The notes: generated by a model not told the origin, from the letters alone. A DNA stretch of 27,071 nt from an uncultured Collinsella sp. (GCA_900545165.1 UQYA01000014.1:1-27071), one strand, 5' to 3'; shown: positions 1-7,753, numbered from the stretch's first letter. Numbers and translations are program-made.

Positions 1-29
1 AACTGCGGGAACGGCCTATCCGCTCAAAG

Positions 30-67
30 TGTTCGGCTGAGATCGGAAATCAACCAAGCGCCGAACA
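30..67. repeat. 8-bp inverted repeat upstream of the NCS2 permease
   Basis: Arms TGTTCGGC (30-37) and GCCGAACA (60-67) are perfectly complementary with a 22-base loop. No T-run follows, so it is not a typical terminator. It lies about 100 bases before the permease start and could be an operator or a leader hairpin. I do not recognise a purine riboswitch core here. An 8-bp match could also be chance. Confidence 0.25.
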
Positions 68-163
68 TCAACATGCGAGGAACAACAGCGTCGTAAAGGG
101 GCTATAGTAGTTGAGTTCGTGTCAATCGGCCTAAACTCGGGGCCGAACAAGGAAAGGGTATGC

Positions 164-1474
164 ATGGACGAACTTTTTCACGTCAGTGAGCGCAAGTCCA
201 CAATCGGGACCGAACTCCGCGCTGGACTGACAACATTCCTGGCGATGGCCTACATCATCGCCGTCAACCCCGCGGTGCTCTCGGGCGCTGGCATCGATGC
301 GGGAGCGCTCGCCTGCGCCACCTGCCTGGGCGCCGGCATCATGACCATCTGCATGGGCATCTTCGCCAACCGCCCGCTCGCCTGCGCGTCGGGCTTAGGC
401 GTCAACGCGATGATCGCCGGAATCACCACCACCGTCTGCGGCGGTGACTGGCACGTGGCCATGAGCGTCATCTTCCTCGAGGGTATCGTCATCTTGCTGC
501 TCGTGCTTTGTGGCCTGCGCGAGGCCATCATGGACGCCATCCCGGTTGTCCTGCGTCACGCCATCTCGGTGGGTCTGGGCCTGTTCATCGCCATGATTGG
601 CCTGTGCGATGCCGGCATTATCACCGCTGGCGCCGGTACACTCGTCGGTCTGGGCGACATCACCTCCCCCACCTTCATCGTCGGCATCATCTCCATCCTG
701 GTGACGGTCGCCCTCGCCTGCCGCAACGTCCCCGGCTCGCTGCTCATCGGCATCGTCGTCGCCGTCATCGCCGGTATCCCCCTAGGTGTGACCCAGGCTC
801 CGACCGGTATCATCGCCCCGCTCGACTTCTCGAGCATCGGTGGCCCCATCGCCGACGCCGGCGGCGCGCCCGCCATCGTCAAGGTCCTTACAGACCCCGC
901 GCTCCTCGTCATCTCGTTCTCGCTGCTCATGAGTGACTTCTTCGACACCATGGGCACCGCGATGGCCGTGGCCAAGCAGGGCGAGTTCCTCACCGACGAC
1001 GGCAACGTCGAGAATATCAAGGAGATCCTGATCGTCGACTCCGCCGCCGCTGCTGTGGGCGGTTTCATGGGCGTCTCCTCCATCACCACCTTCGTCGAGT
1101 CCACCTCTGGCGCTGCCGACGGTGGCCGCACGGGCCTCACCTCCGTCACCACCGGCGTGCTGTTCATTCTCGCCGCGTTCTTCTCCCCCATCGTCACCAT
1201 CGTTTCCAGCGCCGCCACCTGTGGTGCTCTGGTCTACGTCGGCTACCTCATGATGAGCGAGGCCTCCGAGATCGACTGGTCCGACGTGTCGCAGGGTTTC
1301 CCGGCGTTCATGATTGTCGCCGGCGTGCCCTTCACCTACTCCATCTCTGCCGGCATTGGTCTGGGCTTTATCGCCTACGTGATCGTCGCACTCTTTAAGG
1401 GCGAGGCCTCCAAGATCAAGCCGCTCATGTGGATCGCAGCCCTCGCCTTCCTCGTCTACTTCTTCGTGGCGTAA
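164..1474 (+). CDS. NCS2 family purine/nucleobase permease (AzgA/PbuG-like)
   Basis: A 436-residue integral membrane protein expected to import a purine base such as hypoxanthine, guanine or adenine by cation symport. The N-terminus (TELRAGLTTFLAMAYIIAVN) is typical of the AzgA/PbuG branch of NCS2. Hydrophobic segments run almost end to end, consistent with the 12-14 helices of the fold. The family motifs LMSDFFDTMGT and SSITTFVESTSG, which carry the acidic substrate-site residues, are both visible. An upstream in-frame GTG at 119 exists, but the ATG at 164 is preferred: AAGGAAAGG sits 6 bases upstream and the protein then begins as family members do. The gene stands alone and ends in a terminator. 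The exact substrate cannot be read from the sequence. Confidence 0.93.
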   Translation: MDELFHVSERKSTIGTELRAGLTTFLAMAYIIAVNPAVLSGAGIDAGALACATCLGAGIMTICMGIFANRPLACASGLGVNAMIAGITTTVCGGDWHVAMSVIFLEGIVILLLVLCGLREAIMDAIPVVLRHAISVGLGLFIAMIGLCDAGIITAGAGTLVGLGDITSPTFIVGIISILVTVALACRNVPGSLLIGIVVAVIAGIPLGVTQAPTGIIAPLDFSSIGGPIADAGGAPAIVKVLTDPALLVISFSLLMSDFFDTMGTAMAVAKQGEFLTDDGNVENIKEILIVDSAAAAVGGFMGVSSITTFVESTSGAADGGRTGLTSVTTGVLFILAAFFSPIVTIVSSAATCGALVYVGYLMMSEASEIDWSDVSQGFPAFMIVAGVPFTYSISAGIGLGFIAYVIVALFKGEASKIKPLMWIAALAFLVYFFVA

Positions 1475-1501
1475 CGGCATAGTCTGCTAAAACAAAACAA
1501 C

Positions 1502-1543
1502 AAGGCGCGGAGTCGCATCGAGCGGCTCTGCGCCTTTCTTTTA
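1502..1543 (+). terminator. Rho-independent terminator after the NCS2 permease
   Basis: A GC-rich stem starts AAGGCGC and closes GCGCCTT, about 15 bp with wobble pairs around the loop ATCGA, and is followed by TTTCTTTT. It lies 28 bases after the permease stop codon. Confidence 0.85.
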
Positions 1544-1611
1544 GCGTCTGCCCCCGTGCCAGCGTGCGACAATTGAGACTGTCGATATCACAACACCGAG
1601 AGAAGCCTGCC

Positions 1612-2277
1612 TTGGAAGCGCATCATAAGCAGATAACCGTTTATTCAGAGTGCACGGAAGGCGCGCCCGTCATCTACCTCCCCGTGGTTATGGGCGACGG
1701 TAGTGAAGTCTACGAGCGCTGCCGAGAGCTCGACTGCCCGCCGTTCAACCTTGTCGCCATTGGAGGGCTCGATTGGAATCGCGAGCTGAGCCCCTGGGAA
1801 TGCGACGGAACTATACGAGATGCCGAGCCCTTTGGCGGACAGGCGTCTGAGTTTCTCGATGAACTGCTGAATCAGATAATCCCAGAGGCCGAATCATCAC
1901 TTCCCTGCCCGCCCACCTGGCGCGGCATTGCCGGCTACTCGTTGGCGGGTCTTTTTTCACTGTGGGCACTTTGGCAAACAGATGTCTTTGAGCGCGCAGC
2001 GAGTGCATCGGGGTCGTTGTGGTTCCCCGGCTTTATCGACTACGCGCGCGAGCGCACGATAACAGCTACGCCCGACGCCGCCTATCTGTCGCTCGGTAAA
2101 AAGGAAACCAAGACGCCCAACCGCATGATGCGGCACGTACTCGACGATACGCGCGCGATGGAAGAGCTGTTTATCGAGCGCGACATCCCAACAACGCTGG
2201 AGCTCAACCCCGGCAATCATTTTGCCCAAACTGACCTGCGCATGGCGCGCGGCATCCACTGGATACTGACGCATTAA
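1612..2277 (+). CDS. Alpha/beta-hydrolase, putative esterase (Fes/IroE/esterase D type)
   Basis: A 221-residue predicted cytoplasmic hydrolase of the putative-esterase family (PF00756 type). The nucleophile elbow GYSLAG places the catalytic Ser near residue 110, and the late motif NPGNHF supplies a plausible catalytic His at about 203. Relatives include enterobactin/salmochelin esterases, but also many of unknown substrate, and no siderophore genes are nearby. Start choice: a frame opening at GTG 1564 overlaps a likely -10 region (GACAAT), whereas TTG at 1612 has GAGAGAAG 6 bases upstream, so TTG is preferred. The gene sits alone between two terminators. Family assignment is reasonably sure; the substrate is unknown. 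Confidence 0.75.
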   Translation: MEAHHKQITVYSECTEGAPVIYLPVVMGDGSEVYERCRELDCPPFNLVAIGGLDWNRELSPWECDGTIRDAEPFGGQASEFLDELLNQIIPEAESSLPCPPTWRGIAGYSLAGLFSLWALWQTDVFERAASASGSLWFPGFIDYARERTITATPDAAYLSLGKKETKTPNRMMRHVLDDTRAMEELFIERDIPTTLELNPGNHFAQTDLRMARGIHWILTH

Positions 2278-2318
2278 AAATGGCGTCCACGCGTACATGC
2301 GCATGGACGCCATTTTTT
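2276..2318. terminator. Strong, probably bidirectional terminator
   Basis: A stem of AAAATGGCGTCCA against TGGACGCCATTTT, with an inner CGCG/TGCG region, begins at the esterase stop codon and is followed by a T-run. The left arm is preceded by A residues, so the same hairpin ends in T residues on the minus strand and could also stop transcription coming from the metE-like side. Confidence 0.88.
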
Positions 2319-2338
2319 GATTTAGCTGAACACAACTA

Positions 2339-2392
2339 CTATTCGACAGTCTCCTCGAGTTTAGATACGGCGGGCGTCGAGGATTGGGACAT
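2339..2392 (-). CDS. Possible micro-ORF (17 residues)
   Basis: On the minus strand ATG at 2392 opens a 17-codon frame (MSQSSTPAVSKLEETVE) ending in TAG. AAAGGA lies just upstream, a good ribosome-binding site for so short a frame. It lies about 120 bases beyond the metE-like stop and just before the bidirectional terminator, and a TACAAT (minus strand, 2463-2468) could be a -10 element. Nothing identifies a function. The only support is the Shine-Dalgarno and the isolated position, so chance is quite possible. Confidence 0.2.
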   Translation of the reverse strand: MSQSSTPAVSKLEETVE

Positions 2393-2515
2393 GGAAGTCC
2401 TTTCATGATGGAAGGGCGATCAGGCATATCGGATAACCTGCCCGAACGATACGATCCGGACCATTGTACGTGATACGTCATGTCTCGCGCGCGCCGTCAC
2501 CTGCAAGCGGTAGCG

Positions 2516-3649
2516 TTACTTCCAAACGCGCTCGGCAATACGCTTGACCAGCGCGATCTTTGCCCATTGCTCGTCCTCGGTCAGCTTGTTGCCAATCTCG
2601 CAGCTGGCAAAGCCGCACTGGGGCGACAGATACAGGTTCTCGAGCGGAACATACTTTGCAGCCTCGTGAATACGCTCGACGATGGCATCCTCGTCCTCAA
2701 GCTCAGCGGCCTTGGTGGTCACCAGGCCCAACACGACCTTCTTGCCGGGAGCAACGTACTTGAGCGGCTCAAAACCACCGGCGCGCGGCGTATCGAACTC
2801 CAGATAGAACGCATCGACGTCCTCGCGCGTAAACAGGTACGGCGCGATGGGGTCGTAGCCACCCTCAAAAGCATAGGTGGAGTGGTAGTTGCCGCGGCAT
2901 ACGTGCGTGTTGATAACCAAATCGTCGGGCTTGCCCGCGATGGCGGCATTGTTGAGCGCCACGCCCAGCTCGCTTACCTTTTGCAGGTCGACCGGGCTCA
3001 TGCCGGTTTTGGCGACAAAATCGGCATCGCAGTAGATGCCCCAGGTGCAGTCATCAAACTGGATGTTGCGGCAGCCCGCGGCATACAGGTCGGCGATCAC
3101 CGTGCGATATGCCGCGGCGATGGCATCGGCGAGATCTTCGTCGGTCTTGTAGACGGCGCGCAGGCTTTCCTGCTGGCCGTCGCAGCGATCGAGCGTGACC
3201 TCGGAGAACGTCTGGATCGGCGCCGGAATGGTTTGCCGCGCGACCTGGCCCTCCTCCTCGAGCGCCTTGACGAACTTAAAATGCTCGACGAACGGGTGGT
3301 TTTCGCCGCTAATGGGACCAGTAGCCACGGCGGTGTCGGCCGTCGTCTCCTCATCATGGAACATATAACCCGTGCGTGAGGTGCGGCGCTCAATGCCGTT
3401 AAGGCCCCACATAAAATCGAGGTGCCAGTAGCTGCGGCGGAACTCGCCATCGGTGATCACCTGCAGGCCGGCGGCCTTCTGCTTGGCCACCAAATCGCGA
3501 ATGGCATCGTCCTCGACGGCCTTAAGGCCGGAAGCGTCGAGTTTACCCGCGACATAGGAGGCGCGGGCGTCCTTTACAGCCTGCGGACGAAGAAAGCTGC
3601 CGACGATATCGGCGCGAAACGGCGCGTTCGGTTGAATCGAAGTGCTCAT
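2516..3649 (-). CDS. MetE-like zinc methyltransferase (YxjG/YxjH family)
   Basis: A 377-residue protein matching in length the YxjG/YxjH proteins, which resemble the C-terminal catalytic half of cobalamin-independent methionine synthase. Such enzymes transfer a methyl group to a thiol, typically homocysteine, using a zinc site. The ligands are visible: H249 and C251 in HVCRGNYHS and C345 in SPQCGFAS. The N-terminus ADIVGSFLRP and ITDGEFRR are also family motifs. The start is ATG 3649, not ATG 3667, because AAAGGGAGA lies between the two. It lies downstream of a LysR-type regulator on the same strand, 152 bases away, with its own AT-rich leader. The methyl donor is unknown; no S-box riboswitch was seen. 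Confidence 0.87.
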   Translation of the reverse strand: MSTSIQPNAPFRADIVGSFLRPQAVKDARASYVAGKLDASGLKAVEDDAIRDLVAKQKAAGLQVITDGEFRRSYWHLDFMWGLNGIERRTSRTGYMFHDEETTADTAVATGPISGENHPFVEHFKFVKALEEEGQVARQTIPAPIQTFSEVTLDRCDGQQESLRAVYKTDEDLADAIAAAYRTVIADLYAAGCRNIQFDDCTWGIYCDADFVAKTGMSPVDLQKVSELGVALNNAAIAGKPDDLVINTHVCRGNYHSTYAFEGGYDPIAPYLFTREDVDAFYLEFDTPRAGGFEPLKYVAPGKKVVLGLVTTKAAELEDEDAIVERIHEAAKYVPLENLYLSPQCGFASCEIGNKLTEDEQWAKIALVKRIAERVWK

Positions 3650-3690
3650 AGATATCTCCCTTTGCATTGGTTGCTTTATCGAGACAGAGT

Positions 3691-3745
3691 ATGAGCGCTC
3701 ATGTGGTTATCGTAAAATATATGTTTATATAGGTTTGTTATTAGT
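3691..3745 (-). promoter_or_regulatory. AT-rich leader with 12-bp palindrome upstream of the metE-like gene
   Basis: ATGAGCGCTCAT (3691-3702) is a perfect 12-bp palindrome 42 bases before the metE-like start. The neighbouring stretch to about 3745 is strikingly AT-rich (TATATA, AAATATAT) in a GC-rich genome, which suits a promoter. A clean -35/-10 pair could not be fixed. The palindrome is a candidate operator, perhaps for the adjacent LysR protein, but that is inference. Confidence 0.4.
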
Positions 3746-3801
3746 TTTTTCTATACCGAGCAACAGCGGGACTCAGCCTCACATGGATATCTCGAAGTGA
3801 G

Positions 3802-4698
3802 CTAAATATGCTGACGAATCGCGTCGATATAGGCCTGCCCATAGCGCGTGAGCGTCGTATTTTTGCGCGTGATAATGCCGATCTCCATATACTCGTCCAC
3901 ATCGAGCGGAATCGAGATAATACCGGGGCCGTTAAGTTCATGGCTGATCACGCCCGAACACACCGTGTAACCGTTAAGGCCCATGGCCAAATTGAACAAC
4001 GTCGCACGGTCACGCACGCGGATATTCTTGCGACGCTCAAAGGTCGAGGTCAGCTCCTCGGAATAATAAAACGAGTTATAGCTGCCCTGCTCATAGGACA
4101 GGAACGGGTAGTCTTCCAAGTCCTCGAGCGTCACACTCGAGCGACCCGCCAGCGGATGGTCGGCGCACACGAAGACATGCGGCGCGGCGCAGAAGAGTCC
4201 TTCGAACACGAGCTCGTTGGCCGCCAGCATGCGCTCGATGACCTCGCGGTTATGCTCGGATAAGTACAGGATGCCCAGTTCGCTTTTCATATGCGCGACA
4301 TCCTCGATAATCTCGTGGGTCTGCTCCTCGCGCAGGGTAAAGTCGTAACGCGCGGCATCGAACTCGCGGATCACGTCTACAAACGCGTTAACGGCAAAGG
4401 AATAATGCTGGCAGCTCACACTAAAGTGCGGCACCTGCTCGGACGTGCCTTTGTACTTGCCCTCGAGTAGGTCGGCCTGGTCGAGCACCTGACGCGCGTA
4501 GCCCAAGAAGGTTTCGCCTTCCTCGGACACAATGACGCCCTTGTTGGTGCGCTCAAAGATGTGCACACCCATCTCGTTTTCGAGATCGCGAATCGACGCG
4601 GTAATCGAAGGCTGCGACACAAAGAGCCGGCGCGAGGCCTCGGTGATGCTGCCGCATTCGGCAACTTTGACGACATACCTGAGCTGCTGAAGCTTCAT
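3802..4698 (-). CDS. LysR-type transcriptional regulator
   Basis: A 298-residue regulator of normal LysR length. The first 60 residues are the winged helix-turn-helix (MKLQQLRYVVKVAECGSITE, then SRRLFVSQPSITASIRDLE), followed by a linker helix and a periplasmic-binding-protein-like effector domain. The frame stays open to 4905, but ATG 4698 is the start: it has AAGGAG 7 bases upstream and matches the family N-terminus. It begins 10 bases after the HAD phosphatase stop codon, so the two are probably co-transcribed. The gene downstream is the metE-like methyltransferase, a plausible target because LysR proteins often control sulfur-amino-acid genes. The effector is unknown. Confidence 0.92.
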   Translation of the reverse strand: MKLQQLRYVVKVAECGSITEASRRLFVSQPSITASIRDLENEMGVHIFERTNKGVIVSEEGETFLGYARQVLDQADLLEGKYKGTSEQVPHFSVSCQHYSFAVNAFVDVIREFDAARYDFTLREEQTHEIIEDVAHMKSELGILYLSEHNREVIERMLAANELVFEGLFCAAPHVFVCADHPLAGRSSVTLEDLEDYPFLSYEQGSYNSFYYSEELTSTFERRKNIRVRDRATLFNLAMGLNGYTVCSGVISHELNGPGIISIPLDVDEYMEIGIITRKNTTLTRYGQAYIDAIRQHI

Positions 4699-4708
4699 GG
4701 CTGTCTCC

Positions 4709-5617
4709 TTAGCTGTTCGTGAGATTCGCGTCGGCAGCACCCGGCAGGCGCATAAACGGCGGCATCTCCCCCGTCGCGGCGCAGGCGGCAATCTGATGCA
4801 GGACTCCGGCGACCGCATCGTCTGCCGCAGCGCCGATATGCCAGCGCGCGGCAGCCGTGACGGCCTCATTGGCATTGGCGACTGCAACGGAGTTGGGAAC
4901 GGCATCGATCATGGGCAGATCGTTATCGGAATCGCCAAATACAGCCACCTCATCGGGCGTCAGGCCCAAAGCGCGCGCCAGCTCCAGCGCAGCGCAGCCC
5001 TTGTCCCAACCGGCCGGAAGGATGTCAAACAGGCGCACACGGTTGTTGGGAAACACAAGCGAGAGTTCCGGCACCTCAGCGGCAACGCGCTCGCGTAGCT
5101 CCGCGAGCTCCTCACGTGAACGGGCACTCCAGATATTCGCCTTAAACACCGGCGTTTCATCGACGACGGGGCGGCACGGGGCCTCTTCGCCTTTGAGCCA
5201 CGCGTTGCCGCCCGACTCCATGGCGCGACGCACGCGCTCGGGATCGCTCGTCACGCAATAGGCATCGTTGTCCAAAAAATCATCACCCAGACTGTAGACC
5301 TTCAGGTACGTATCGTCGGTCTCTTGCTCCAAGTAGTCAGCCAAACGCATAAGGGCGGCGTTGCCGGTCGCATGCGAGGCTACCACCTCGCCGTCCACAA
5401 ACATCACCTGGCCGTTACAGAACGCACCGGTCGAAAAACACTCGGAACGGTTTTTGAACATCCAGCCCATCGCGGACGGCTGACGACCCGAAACCGGCCC
5501 AAAGTGCAGACCCGCCGCCTGCATGGCATGAATACCCTCAATGGCGTAGTCGCTGGCGCCGTCATGCCCGGCTGGAATCAGCGTATCGTCCATATCGGTC
5601 AGCACAAGTTTGATCAT
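4709..5617 (-). CDS. HAD superfamily (Cof/IIB) phosphatase
   Basis: A 302-residue haloacid-dehalogenase phosphatase of the Cof subfamily. Motif I is DMDDT with nucleophile D8 and general acid D10; the C-terminal motif FGDSDNDLPMI holds the magnesium-binding acidic residues at about 226-232. The insert between them fits a type-IIB cap. Relatives dephosphorylate sugar phosphates, pyridoxal phosphate or flavin intermediates, and sequence alone does not choose. ATG 5617 has GGGGGA upstream. It is divergent from the thiamine operon across about 70 bases before the riboswitch, and heads a likely two-gene unit with the LysR gene. A thiamine-related phosphatase role is possible from position, but unproven. 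Confidence 0.88.
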   Translation of the reverse strand: MIKLVLTDMDDTLIPAGHDGASDYAIEGIHAMQAAGLHFGPVSGRQPSAMGWMFKNRSECFSTGAFCNGQVMFVDGEVVASHATGNAALMRLADYLEQETDDTYLKVYSLGDDFLDNDAYCVTSDPERVRRAMESGGNAWLKGEEAPCRPVVDETPVFKANIWSARSREELAELRERVAAEVPELSLVFPNNRVRLFDILPAGWDKGCAALELARALGLTPDEVAVFGDSDNDLPMIDAVPNSVAVANANEAVTAAARWHIGAAADDAVAGVLHQIAACAATGEMPPFMRLPGAADANLTNS

Positions 5618-5683
5618 AGAGTCCCCCAGTCATTTTCATCGTAACCATTGTAACGGTGCGCTAGTATAGGGAACAACAGATTC

Positions 5684-5779
5684 GATGCGGGAGTGCCGGC
5701 GGTGCAAACCACAAGGCTGAGAGGGCATGGGGCCCAATCCTTTGAACCTGTCAGTTAATGCTGGCGTAGGGAGCATGCC
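5684..5779 (+). promoter_or_regulatory. TPP riboswitch (THI element)
   Basis: The conserved THI-box blocks occur in order: GGGAG near 5688, CTGAGA (5717-5722), CCTTTGAACCTG (5739-5750), TTAATGCTGGCGTAGGGA (5755-5772), and a P1 closing strand GCATGCC. It lies upstream of thiM and is followed by an intrinsic terminator, so thiamine pyrophosphate binding should reduce expression of the operon. A TAGTAT at 5662-5667 may be the -10 element of its promoter. Confidence 0.97.
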
Positions 5780-5787
5780 GCCTTTAC

Positions 5788-5820
5788 AGGGGCGCTGTCT
5801 ATGCACAGCGCCCCTTTTCT
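5788..5820 (+). terminator. Riboswitch expression-platform terminator
   Basis: GGGGCGCTGT (5789-5798) and ACAGCGCCCC (5805-5814) form a perfect 10-bp stem around a 6-base loop, followed by TTTTCT. It lies 10 bases after the TPP aptamer and before the thiM ribosome-binding site, so it is the likely off-state structure. Confidence 0.93.
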
Positions 5821-5836
5821 ATGCCAAGGAGGCATG
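5821..5836 (+). promoter_or_regulatory. thiM ribosome-binding site inside a small hairpin
   Basis: The thiM Shine-Dalgarno AAGGAGG (5826-5832) lies in a short hairpin: ATGCC (5821-5825) pairs with GGCAT (5831-5835). GGCATG (5831-5836) is also complementary to CATGCC (5774-5779), the 3' strand of the aptamer base. The ribosome-binding site may therefore respond to aptamer folding as well as to the terminator. The pairing is read from sequence; its use is inferred. Confidence 0.4.
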
Positions 5837-5840
5837 TGCA

Positions 5841-6680
5841 GTGATTGATTCGGAACAGCTTAAGCAACATATGGTCAAGGCCGTAGAGGAAATTCGCGCC
5901 ACCAATCCGATGGCCGGCTCCATCACCAACACGGTGACGATCGACTTTGTCGCCAACGCGCAGCTCGCCGTGGGCGGATCGGCCGCCATGGTCTATCTGC
6001 CCGACGAGGGCGAAGCGCTCGTTGCCGGCGGCGGCGCCATCTATCTCAACATGGGCACGCTCTTCCCTATCTACGAGCAGACGATTCCCCGCGCGGCGAA
6101 GGCGGCACACGACGCCGGCAAGCCCTGGGTGCTCGATCCGGTGGGCCTGGGTATCGGCAGCCTGCGCACCCAGCTGGTAAACGAGCTCAAGCAGTACAAG
6201 CCCGCCATCGTACGCGGCAACGCCTCCGAGATTATCGCGCTCGCCGGCCTGTGGGGTCTTGAGGGCGAGGCGGCCGATCTGAGCCGCGTACGCGGTGTCG
6301 ATACCACCGACACGGTAGACGCCGCCCGCGATGCCGCGGTGGCGCTCGCCCGCTACACCGGTGGCGCCGTAGTCGTCTCGGGCGAAGTCGACCTGATCAC
6401 CGACGGCACGACCGTGGCCAAGTCCCACGGCGGCAGCCCGCTCATGTCCAAGATCACCGGCTGCGGCTGCTCGCAGGGCGGCGTGCTGGCCGTGTACGCC
6501 TGCGCCGCCGATCCGTTTACGGCGGCAGTCTGCGGCACCGCCGTCTACAACGTCGCTGGCACGCGTGCTGCCGCCGTCGCCGATGCCCCGGCAAGCTTTA
6601 AGGTCGCCTTTATCGATGAGCTCTACCGCGCGAGCGCCCAGGACATCGCCGATAACCGACTCGAGCTCGAGGAGGCATAA
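5841..6680 (+). CDS. thiM: Hydroxyethylthiazole kinase
   Basis: A 279-residue kinase that phosphorylates hydroxyethylthiazole (THZ), the salvage step feeding ThiE. The N-terminal NPMAGSITNTVTIDFVANAQLAVGG and the glycine-rich VLDPVGLGIGS are family hallmarks, and the active-site Cys lies in TGCGCSQGGV, where the usual form is TGTGC. The frame is open from 5727, but that would translate the riboswitch. The start is GTG 5841, 8 bases after AAGGAGG. It is the first gene of a three-gene operon under the TPP riboswitch; its stop is followed 3 bases later by the next ATG. The C-terminus runs slightly past the conserved core. Confidence 0.95.
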   Translation: MIDSEQLKQHMVKAVEEIRATNPMAGSITNTVTIDFVANAQLAVGGSAAMVYLPDEGEALVAGGGAIYLNMGTLFPIYEQTIPRAAKAAHDAGKPWVLDPVGLGIGSLRTQLVNELKQYKPAIVRGNASEIIALAGLWGLEGEAADLSRVRGVDTTDTVDAARDAAVALARYTGGAVVVSGEVDLITDGTTVAKSHGGSPLMSKITGCGCSQGGVLAVYACAADPFTAAVCGTAVYNVAGTRAAAVADAPASFKVAFIDELYRASAQDIADNRLELEEA

Positions 6681-6683
6681 GCC

Positions 6684-7025
6684 ATGTCCGAGCCCGCAAC
6701 CAATGCCGGCATGAACACGCTCGTCGCTGTGGCCATCGCCCCATGCGGCACCGGCGATGAGCTATCCGCCGAGGTCGCCGAGGTCGTGCGCGTCATTCGC
6801 GAGAGCGGCCTTCCCAACCGCACCACCTCGATGTTCACCGAGATCGAGGGCGACTGGGACGAGGTCATGCAGGTCGTGCGCGACGCAACCTTTGTGTTGG
6901 CGAGCAAGGGCATCCGCACCGAAGTCGTGCTCAAAGCCGATATTCGGCCCGGATTTACCGACACCATGACCGGCAAGCTTGAACGCATGGAAGCGCAGAT
7001 CAAAAAGCAGGAGGAAGCACGATGA
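6684..7025 (+). CDS. Thiamine-binding protein, MTH1187/DUF77 family
   Basis: A 113-residue soluble protein of the MTH1187/YkoF-like thiamine-binding fold (PF01910). Visible features are the N-terminal strand VAVAIAPCGTG, the helix DELSAEVAEVVRVIRESGL and the central FTEIEGDWDEVMQVVRDA, which match this family. Members bind thiamine or its precursors and sit in thiamine gene clusters. It starts 3 bases after thiM, using GAGGAGG at the thiM end as ribosome-binding site, and its last codons overlap thiE by 4 bases. It has no signal peptide or transmembrane segment and no ABC transporter genes beside it. It probably buffers or presents thiamine or a thiamine intermediate in the cytoplasm. Confidence 0.88.
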   Translation: MSEPATNAGMNTLVAVAIAPCGTGDELSAEVAEVVRVIRESGLPNRTTSMFTEIEGDWDEVMQVVRDATFVLASKGIRTEVVLKADIRPGFTDTMTGKLERMEAQIKKQEEAR

Positions 7026-7717
7026 GCATCCGCGACAACCTTGATATCTCGGCCTATCTGGTACTCGGCCCCGAAAACACGCTCGGGCGCCCCGTGGGCG
7101 ATGTGGTGGCCCAGGCGCTCGACGCCGGCTTTACCTGCATCCAGGTGCGCTCCAAGGTGGCAAGCGCCCGCGAGATCATCGCGCTGACCGGCGACGCCGC
7201 GCAGGCAATCGCACAGGCTGGCAAGACCGGTCAGGTTGCCTTGCTCATCGACGACCGTCTGGACTGTGTACTCGCCGCGCGCGAGCAGGGTATTGCCGTC
7301 GACGGCGTGCACGTGGGCCAAAGCGATATTCCCGTCGAGGTCTGTCGCAAGCTGCTGGGCCCCGACGCCATCGTGGGCCTTTCGGCCCGTTGTGAGGAGA
7401 TGCTCGAGTACGTCAAGACCGCCGACATGAGCCTGGTCGACTACCTGGGCATCGGCCCGCTCCACGAGACCGAGACCAAGCGCGACTGCGGACGCGCGGC
7501 CGACGGCTCTATCATCACCAAGAGCTTTGAGGACCTGGCCGCACTCCACGCGGCAAGCCCCGTGCCCATCGTGGTGGGCGGCGGCGTCAAGACGGCCGAT
7601 CTGCCGCAGCTCAAGGCCACCGGCGTCGACGGCTTCTTTGTGGTGAGTGCCGTCTGCAGCGCCGATGACCCCTACGCCGCGGCCAAGGAGCTCGTCGACA
7701 CCTGGCAGCAGGCATAG
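7022..7717 (+). CDS. thiE: Thiamine-phosphate synthase
   Basis: A 231-residue TIM-barrel enzyme that joins HMP-PP and THZ-P to make thiamine phosphate. Motifs in order are IQVRSK (the usual form is QLRxK), LIDDRLDCVLAA with substrate-binding Asp at 77-78, DGVHVGQSD, LGIGPLHETETKRD and VVGGGVK with the phosphate-binding glycines. Length is slightly above the usual 210-220. Its ATG overlaps the preceding stop (ATGA), so translation is probably coupled. It completes the riboswitch-controlled salvage unit. No ThiD is encoded here, so HMP-PP must be made elsewhere. A large hairpin follows the stop codon. Confidence 0.95.
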   Translation: MSIRDNLDISAYLVLGPENTLGRPVGDVVAQALDAGFTCIQVRSKVASAREIIALTGDAAQAIAQAGKTGQVALLIDDRLDCVLAAREQGIAVDGVHVGQSDIPVEVCRKLLGPDAIVGLSARCEEMLEYVKTADMSLVDYLGIGPLHETETKRDCGRAADGSIITKSFEDLAALHAASPVPIVVGGGVKTADLPQLKATGVDGFFVVSAVCSADDPYAAAKELVDTWQQA

Positions 7718-7753
7718 GCTGAGTAGCCGCTCTGCAGCCTCATATCTTCAATA

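Noticed and set aside
2480..3379. 299-codon plus-strand frame opposite the metE-like gene
   Set aside because: The minus-strand frame carries the zinc-ligand motifs and correct length; this one has no domain.
3650..3801. S-box (SAM-I) riboswitch before the metE-like gene
   Set aside because: The 152-base gap lacks the conserved S-box blocks and has no terminator hairpin before the start codon.
5727..5840. N-terminal extension of thiM
   Set aside because: It would translate the TPP aptamer and its terminator; the GTG at 5841 has an ideal Shine-Dalgarno.
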